DNA from: Halorubrum cibi
GTDB taxonomy: Archaea; Halobacteriota; Halobacteria; Halobacteriales; Haloferacaceae
Length of the DNA stretch: 64,000 bases
NCBI RefSeq assembly: GCF_900182635.1
Contig: NZ_FXTD01000003.1
Location: 1-64,000 of the forward strand
Reading direction: 5' to 3'
The notes under the pieces were generated by a model. The model did no database searches. It saw only the letters and a list, made by a program, of their open reading frames with translations, and was not told the origin of the DNA. Numbering within the stretch: position 1 is the stretch's first letter; every line of letters starts with the position of its first letter. Position numbers and translations under genes: made by a program. Below are positions 59,102 through 64,000 of the stretch, piece after piece.

Positions 59102-61564
59102 GTGGGTGACGCCATCGAGTGGCTGCGGAGCCGGCCCTATTACGAGGGACAGATCGCCGAGCACCGCCGACTCCCCGCCCGCGAGCCCGAGTACGCCGAC
59201 GTCGACCTCGAGCCGCGGCTCGCGGACGCGCTCGCGGACCGAGGCGTCGACCGCCTCTACCGCCACCAGGCCGAGGCGATCGAGGCCGTCCGCGACGGCG
59301 ACGACGTCGTCTTAGCCACCGAGACCGCGAGCGGGAAGTCGCTCGCGTACACCGTCCCCGCCTTCGAGGCCGCGATGGAGGACGGCGGGCGGACGCTGTA
59401 CGTCGGCCCGCAGAACGCGCTGATCGCCGACCAGGAGGAGTCGCTCTCGGAGCTCGCGCGCGGGCTCGGCTTCGGCAGCCGGGTCTCCGTCGCGTCGTAC
59501 ACCGGGCGGCTCTCGCGGGCCGAGAAACGGGACGTGCGCGACGCCCGCCCGACCGTCCTCCTGTCGAACCCGGACATGCTCCACTACGCGCTTCTCCCGT
59601 ACGCCGGGCGTCTCTGGGAGTGGTTCTTCTCCTCGCTGGAGCACGTCGTGATCGATGAGGTCCACAACTACCGCGGCGTCTTCGGGACGGGCGTCGCGCT
59701 CGCGATGCGTCGGCTCGCGCGAACCTGCGAGCGGTTCGGGGCGGACCCGACGTTCGTCTGCTGTTCGGCGACGATCGACAACCCGGTCGAACACGCCGCG
59801 ACGGTCACGGGCCGCGATCCCGACGGGATCACCCTCGTAGACGAGGACGCCTCCGGCCGGGGACCGCGCGACTGGGTGTTGTGGAACCCGCCGGAGTACG
59901 ACGACGACTGGGCGGAGCGCGGCAGCGGCCGCCGCAAGTCGAGCCATACGGAGAGCAAGCGGCTGTTCGTCGACCTCGTCGCGAGCGGCCGCCAGACGCT
60001 GGCGTTCACGCGGGCGAGACAGACCGCCGAGCAGTACGCCACCGACAGCGCGAGCGACCTCCGAGAGCGCGGCGAGCGCGACCTCGCCGGAAAGGTCGGC
60101 GCGTACCAGGCGGCCCTGAAGGACGACCGCCGCCGCGAGATCGAGGCTAACCTCCACGCGGGCGACCTCCGGGGCGTCTGGTCGACGAACGCGCTCGAGC
60201 TCGGCGTGGACGTGGGCGGGCTCGACGTCGTGGTCCTCGACGGCTACCCCGGAACGCGGATGTCCGCCCGACAGCGGGCCGGCCGTGCCGGGCGGGGGTC
60301 GGACCCGGCCCTGGTGGTGATGGTCGGTGGGGAGGACCAGCTGGACCAGTACCTGATGACCCACCCGGAGGACTTCTTCGAGGCCCCGCCGGAGGACGCG
60401 ATCTGCGACCCCGAGAACGACCGGCTCCTCCCCCGACACGTGGCGTGTGCCGCCGACGAGTCCTGGCTCTCGCCGGCCGACGAGGCGCACTTCGGCGGGT
60501 CGTTTCCGGAGGTCGTCGCCGACCTCACGGCGGAGGGAACGCTGGATCGGCGGGAGACCGCGGACGGGATGCGCTGGACGTACGCGGCCTCTCAGAGCCC
60601 CCAGCACGCGATGAGCTTCCGGACCACCGAGGAACGCGAGGTCGAATTGGTCGACGGCTCGAACGGGGAGTCGATCGCCACGCTCGGCTTCGTCGACGCA
60701 CTCCGGGACGCCCATCCGGGAGCGATCTACCACCAGCAGGGACGCACCTACGAGGTCGCCGACCTCGATCTCGACCGGAACGTCGCGGAGCTTCGGTCGT
60801 CGTGGGCGGACTACTACACCCAGCCGCTCACCGAGAAGTCGATCACCGTCGAGGAGGACCTCGGGGAGCGGACGCTGTCCGCGCGCCCGGACGTGCCGGT
60901 CCGCTTCGCCGATGTGACCGTCACGGAGCGGGTCACCGGATTCGTCCGCAAGGACGCGGCGACCGGCGAGTCGCTCGGCGAGTCCGCGCTCGACCTGCCC
61001 GAGACGACGCTCCGGACGCGGGCGCTGTACTTCCCGGTGCCCGAGGACCTGGAGTCGGCGATGCGGACGATCGGGGCGGCCGGCGGGAGCGATGACGGAG
61101 ACGCCGGCGACACCGGCGGTGAGGGCGACGACGCGGTCCCGAACGACGACGCGGCCCCCGGCGGCGAACACGCGTTCAACGGCGGGATCCACGCGGCCGA
61201 ACACGGGATCATCTCGCTGTTTCCGTTCCACCTGCTGTGTGATCGCGGCGACGTCGGCGGGATCTCGACCCCGTACCACCCGCACACCGACGCTCCGGCG
61301 GTGTTCGTCTACGACGGCTACCCCGGCGGCGTCGGCCTCACGCGGCGGGGTCACGCCCGGATCGAGGAGCTGATGGAGCGGACCGCCCGACTGATCGACG
61401 GCTGCGACTGCGCGGACGGCTGCCCCTCCTGCGTCCAGTCGCCCCACTGCGGCAACGCCAACGAGCCGCTCGCGAAGGCCCCCGCGGTCCGCCTGCTGGA
61501 GTCGCTGACGGACGGGGGGAAGACCGACGAGGCGGACGCGAGCGCGGCCGACCCGGCGGAGTGA
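59102..61564 (+). CDS. DEAD/DEAH helicase, MrfA/YprA-like, with DUF1998 Cys cluster
   Basis: An 820-residue superfamily-2 DNA helicase. Motif I is TETASGKSLAY (about 77-87), motif II is VIDEVHNYRG, motif III is CCSATIDNPVEH, and motif VI is ARQRAGRAGR in the second RecA domain. The C-terminal DUF1998-type region holds a Cys cluster CDCADGCPSCVQSPHC. This layout is that of YprA/MrfA and Hrq1-type helicases, linked in bacteria to mitomycin-damage repair and in yeast to crosslink repair. The GTG at 59102 is inferred from the acidic start VGDAIEWL. Confidence 0.87.
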   Translation: MGDAIEWLRSRPYYEGQIAEHRRLPAREPEYADVDLEPRLADALADRGVDRLYRHQAEAIEAVRDGDDVVLATETASGKSLAYTVPAFEAAMEDGGRTLYVGPQNALIADQEESLSELARGLGFGSRVSVASYTGRLSRAEKRDVRDARPTVLLSNPDMLHYALLPYAGRLWEWFFSSLEHVVIDEVHNYRGVFGTGVALAMRRLARTCERFGADPTFVCCSATIDNPVEHAATVTGRDPDGITLVDEDASGRGPRDWVLWNPPEYDDDWAERGSGRRKSSHTESKRLFVDLVASGRQTLAFTRARQTAEQYATDSASDLRERGERDLAGKVGAYQAALKDDRRREIEANLHAGDLRGVWSTNALELGVDVGGLDVVVLDGYPGTRMSARQRAGRAGRGSDPALVVMVGGEDQLDQYLMTHPEDFFEAPPEDAICDPENDRLLPRHVACAADESWLSPADEAHFGGSFPEVVADLTAEGTLDRRETADGMRWTYAASQSPQHAMSFRTTEEREVELVDGSNGESIATLGFVDALRDAHPGAIYHQQGRTYEVADLDLDRNVAELRSSWADYYTQPLTEKSITVEEDLGERTLSARPDVPVRFADVTVTERVTGFVRKDAATGESLGESALDLPETTLRTRALYFPVPEDLESAMRTIGAAGGSDDGDAGDTGGEGDDAVPNDDAAPGGEHAFNGGIHAAEHGIISLFPFHLLCDRGDVGGISTPYHPHTDAPAVFVYDGYPGGVGLTRRGHARIEELMERTARLIDGCDCADGCPSCVQSPHCGNANEPLAKAPAVRLLESLTDGGKTDEADASAADPAE

Positions 61565-61668
61565 GTCGCGGAGCGTTCTCCGAACACTTCGCTCCGGCCG
61601 CTCCGTCCGGCCCTCGGGCCGACGTGTCGACGCACCCTTTTGTGCCTCCGGACGGAGAGGGACACGCC

Positions 61669-62460
61669 ATGGATCTGAACCTCGACGGCGACGCGGCGTT
61701 GGTCACGGCATCGAGCAGCGGCCTGGGACGGGCCTCGGCGAAGGCGCTCGCCCGCGAGGGGGCGGACGTGCTCGTCAACGGCCGCGACCCCGAGCGTCTG
61801 GCGCGGGCCGTCGAGGAGGTCGAGTCGGTCGCGACGGGCGACGTCGTCGGGCAAACGGCCGACATCACCGAGAAAGACGAGGTCGAGGGACTCGTGACGC
61901 GGGCGATCGACGAGTTCGGCCGCCTCGATCACCTCGTCACGAGCGCGGGCGGGCCGCCCCCGTTTCGACCCCTGGAGACGGACGACGAGGAGTGGTACCG
62001 CGCGTACGACCTGCTCGTGATGAGCGTCGTCCGAGCAGTCCGGGCGGCGGCCCCGCACCTCCGCGCGGACGGCGGCGGCACGATCGTGAACATCGCCTCC
62101 AGAACGGTCAAGGAGGCCGCACCGAGCAACGTCCTCTCGAGTTCCGTTCGCATGGGCGTCATCGGGTTGGAGAAGACCCTCTCGACGGAGCTGGCACCGG
62201 AGGTGCGCACGAACGCCGTCCTGCCCGGTTCACACGAGACGCCGCGGATCGAGGAGCTGATCGAGTACGCCGTCGACCGCGGCGAACTCGAGAGCTACGA
62301 GGCCGGCGTCGAGGCGCGGACGGAGGGCGTTCCGCTCGACCGTCTGGGCGATCCGAAGGAACTCGGCGATCTCGTGGCGTACCTCTCCTCGCCGCGGTCG
62401 AGCTTCCTCAACGGGCAGGCCGTGACGATCGACGGGGGCGCGGGTTCCTCGACGCTGTAG
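61669..62460 (+). CDS. Short-chain dehydrogenase/reductase without the YxxxK motif
   Basis: A 263-residue Rossmann SDR. LVTASSSGLGRASAKALARE is the TGxxxGxG cofactor site and ADITEKDEVEGL and LVTSAGG are conserved, but the catalytic Tyr-x-x-x-Lys is replaced: the expected position reads SSSVRMGVIGLEKTLSTE. This occurs in a subgroup of SDRs, often annotated as 3-oxoacyl-reductase-like, whose activity is unclear. The ATG at 61669 is preferred. It may be a binding protein or act on a non-standard substrate. Confidence 0.82.
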   Translation: MDLNLDGDAALVTASSSGLGRASAKALAREGADVLVNGRDPERLARAVEEVESVATGDVVGQTADITEKDEVEGLVTRAIDEFGRLDHLVTSAGGPPPFRPLETDDEEWYRAYDLLVMSVVRAVRAAAPHLRADGGGTIVNIASRTVKEAAPSNVLSSSVRMGVIGLEKTLSTELAPEVRTNAVLPGSHETPRIEELIEYAVDRGELESYEAGVEARTEGVPLDRLGDPKELGDLVAYLSSPRSSFLNGQAVTIDGGAGSSTL

Positions 62461-62500
62461 GATCGACGGCGGTGCGGGTTCCTCGACGCCGTTGGGTCGA

Positions 62501-63388
62501 TCACGCCCCGGCCGCGGCGCGTTCGAGCGCCGCGGGGTCGACGTCGGCCTCGAAGAGCCGCGCGCCGCAGGCCTCACACGTCGCCGCGAGCACGTCGTAC
62601 CGCCGGCAGCAGGACTCCACGACGGTCGCGTCGAGCGTCACGACCCCGTCACACGTCGGGCACGCCTCCACGAACAGCCGGAGGCTCCCGAGCAGTTCGC
62701 TGCGCCTGGCCGTCGAGAGACTCTCCCACCCGTCCCATCGGTCCGCGAGCGTCGACGCGGCGGCGAGGTCGGCGAGGAACGCCTGTCGGGACTCCCAGCG
62801 ACCCGCGGGCTCGTTCTCGATGGACGCGACGTAGGCGTGACCGTGGTCCGTCAGGGCGACGGTCTCCGTCTCGGAGTCCGCCGCCGCGTCGAGATCCAGG
62901 AACGCCGCGAGCGCGGCCTCGTCCTCGTCGGCGTCGGCGAGGTTCCGAGCCTCCCGCCGCCACGCGTCGTGGAACCGCTCCTCGAGGACGAAGTCGTCGA
63001 TCGCCGGATCCTCGAGGAGGACGCCGGCCTCGACGAGGGCGGTTGCGGGGTCGAACGGTCCTGACTCCGTCGACTCGGCGACCGACTCGGCGGGCGTCCC
63101 GCTCGCGAAGCCGTCCCGCTCCGGGCCCTTGTCGAACAGCGCGAGCACCCGGTCGGGGAGGTACCGCTTCGTCAGCGCCGGCGTCCCGGGAACGAGGTAG
63201 CCGCGGACCCCGATCGTCGCGGCGGCGACGGCGAGGACGGCGACCGCCCAGCCGACCGAGACGGTCGCGACGGCGATGGCGAGTCCGACGGCGATGACGA
63301 GGTTGACTATCGTACACGGGAGACAGCGGTTCGACCCGGTGTACCGCGGGTCCCGAAGCCAGATCGGGAGGCGAGATAACGCGTCCAT
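62501..63388 (-). CDS. Membrane protein with CLPC motif and C-terminal Cys-rich domain
   Basis: A 295-residue protein. The N-terminus has a CLPC motif (NRCLPCTIVN, about residues 21-30) immediately before two hydrophobic segments at about 28-68 (LVIAVGLAIAVATVSVGWAV then AVLAVAAATIGVRGY). The rest is soluble and largely helical, ending in CPTCDGVV (first pair), CCRRYD and CEACGARLF (second pair), a probable zinc ribbon. A CLPC beside a helix is seen in some thiol-handling or metal-linked membrane proteins. I do not recognise the family. Confidence 0.7.
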   Translation of the reverse strand: MDALSRLPIWLRDPRYTGSNRCLPCTIVNLVIAVGLAIAVATVSVGWAVAVLAVAAATIGVRGYLVPGTPALTKRYLPDRVLALFDKGPERDGFASGTPAESVAESTESGPFDPATALVEAGVLLEDPAIDDFVLEERFHDAWRREARNLADADEDEAALAAFLDLDAAADSETETVALTDHGHAYVASIENEPAGRWESRQAFLADLAAASTLADRWDGWESLSTARRSELLGSLRLFVEACPTCDGVVTLDATVVESCCRRYDVLAATCEACGARLFEADVDPAALERAAAGA

Positions 63389-63533
63389 GCCTCATAGGGA
63401 GGCGACGACGGGACATAGGTATGACACCCCTACCGACGCGGACCCGTCACGGACCGAACCCGCGGGGTCGGTCCCGACGGGAGTCGGAGACGCCGCCGCC
63501 GTCGGCGAGGTTCGTCGACCGGATCGCGCATAA

Positions 63534-63576
63534 TCGGTGATTGATCGGTGATCGATCGGTGGTTAATCGGATGTTC
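63534..63576. repeat. Short degenerate GATCGGTG tandem repeats in intergenic DNA
   Basis: Repeats of ATCGGTGAT/GATCGGTG at about 63534, 63543, 63554 and 63565 give three or four degenerate copies in an otherwise gene-free interval of 272 bases (63389-63660). They could be an operator-like array or a simple repeat. Confidence 0.5.
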
Positions 63577-63660
63577 ACGGAGGTTTATCAGCGATCGGGT
63601 CGGGTTCGAACGCGAAAAGGTCGAATTCGAACGCCGAAAAATCACGGTCGCGGGAACGAC

Positions 63661-64000
63661 TCACCCGAAGAGCGCGTTGAGGTACACCCACCGGTCCGTC
63701 CACAGCTGGTAGCCGAGCGAGGCCGCGAACGAGGCCAGGAAGACGCTGACCCAGAGTACGGGGTCGAGCGCCGAGATCACCGGGACGCCGATCAGCGCGG
63801 CGAGGACGACGAAAAGCGAGAGCGTCCCGAGCAGGCTGTAGTACTCGCTCCAGGTGATCCCGTAGGGCGTCACGACCTCCATGTACACGTCGACGCAGCG
63901 GGCCTCCTCGGCGAGCCGGATCGTCTTCCGGTCCGACTCGTACTCGACGATCCCGCGTCTGTCGAGTTTCGGGAGATGCGTTTGGTGAAGCGAGTTGTAG
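63661..64000 (-). CDS. Winged-helix plus two-helix membrane protein, cut by window edge
   Basis: The 3' part of a gene that continues beyond 64000; the start is not in the window. The residues seen begin with the end of a winged helix (NSLHQTHLPKLDRRGIVEYE, then SDRKTIRLAEEARCVDVYME), followed by two hydrophobic segments (YYSLLGTLSLFVVLAALIG and PVLWVSVFLASFAASLGY). This pattern matches the haloarchaeal DUF7344 type, a wHTH domain with a C-terminal pair of helices. An internal GTG at 63888 is not the true start. Confidence 0.78.
   Translation of the reverse strand, partial: YNSLHQTHLPKLDRRGIVEYESDRKTIRLAEEARCVDVYMEVVTPYGITWSEYYSLLGTLSLFVVLAALIGVPVISALDPVLWVSVFLASFAASLGYQLWTDRWVYLNALFG

Overview
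The window is a stretch of chromosome from a halophilic archaeon. The evidence is very high G+C with strong G/C third positions, proteins rich in Asp and Glu, archaeal TATA-like boxes about 25-30 bases before many starts (often giving near-leaderless transcripts), and archaeal markers: RqcH, the c-di-AMP synthase DacZ, archaeal Elp3, a geranylgeranyl-reductase-type flavoprotein, archaeal type IV pilin, HTH_10 and winged-helix regulators, and many haloarchaea-only small proteins. A Halorubrum-like genus is plausible, but that is inference. No rRNA, tRNA, CRISPR, provirus or insertion sequence was recognised; this is mostly ordinary housekeeping chromosome.

Layout. 0.3-4.3 kb: an aldehyde dehydrogenase, a divergent HTH_10 regulator and phosphoglucosamine mutase. 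4.4-11 kb: a nucleoside-type (BMP family) ABC importer, with lipoprotein, ATPase and two permeases, interrupted by an antisense MFS gene. 11-16.3 kb: geranylgeranyl reductase family flavoprotein, small winged-helix protein, M20 amidohydrolase, stand-alone uS10-like protein, NUDIX hydrolase and a DUF5787-type protein. 16.3-20.7 kb: a giant FAD/Fe-S 2-hydroxyacid dehydrogenase divergent from a Na+/Ca2+ antiporter. 20.7-27.2 kb: many small genes (PRC-barrel, JAMM-like and MBL-like pseudo-enzymes, redoxin, OsmC, UPF0173 hydrolase, zinc ribbon protein). 27.2-31 kb: FAH-family hydrolase, the hisC / AK6-type kinase / CDP-alcohol phosphatidyltransferase run, and a cupin. 31-35.5 kb: MFS transporter, two divergent rhodaneses, a 78-bp tandem repeat and a rubrerythrin-family protein. 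35.6-46.5 kb: NYN protein, signal peptidase, gcvT, elp3, two membrane proteins, rqcH, a small DUF and purF, followed by a 24-bp polypyrimidine minisatellite. 46.9-50.6 kb: winged-helix regulator, SCO protein, DJ-1/PfpI, universal stress protein, an AT-richer pilin and an inverted-repeat intergenic element. 50.6-58.3 kb: M20 deacylase, a GPGS-like glycosyltransferase with a coupled unknown gene, MFS transporter, 56-residue zinc finger protein, aldo/keto reductase, and the dacZ-mscS pair. 58.4-64 kb: GNAT, MrfA/YprA-like helicase, atypical SDR, a Cys-motif membrane protein and, cut by the window edge, a winged-helix/two-helix membrane protein.

The clearest functional groupings are the BMP importer, hisC with the AK6-type kinase and phospholipid synthase, the translation/tRNA quality genes elp3 and rqcH, the osmotic signalling pair dacZ-mscS, and the glycosyltransferase with its 4-base-overlapping partner. 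No complete novel defence or mobile system was found. The most promising loose ends are the DUF5787-type protein, which carries a PD-(D/E)xK-like signature followed by a cysteine cluster, and an adjacent pair of genes that look like a catalytically degenerate JAMM protein and a catalytically degenerate metallo-beta-lactamase protein.
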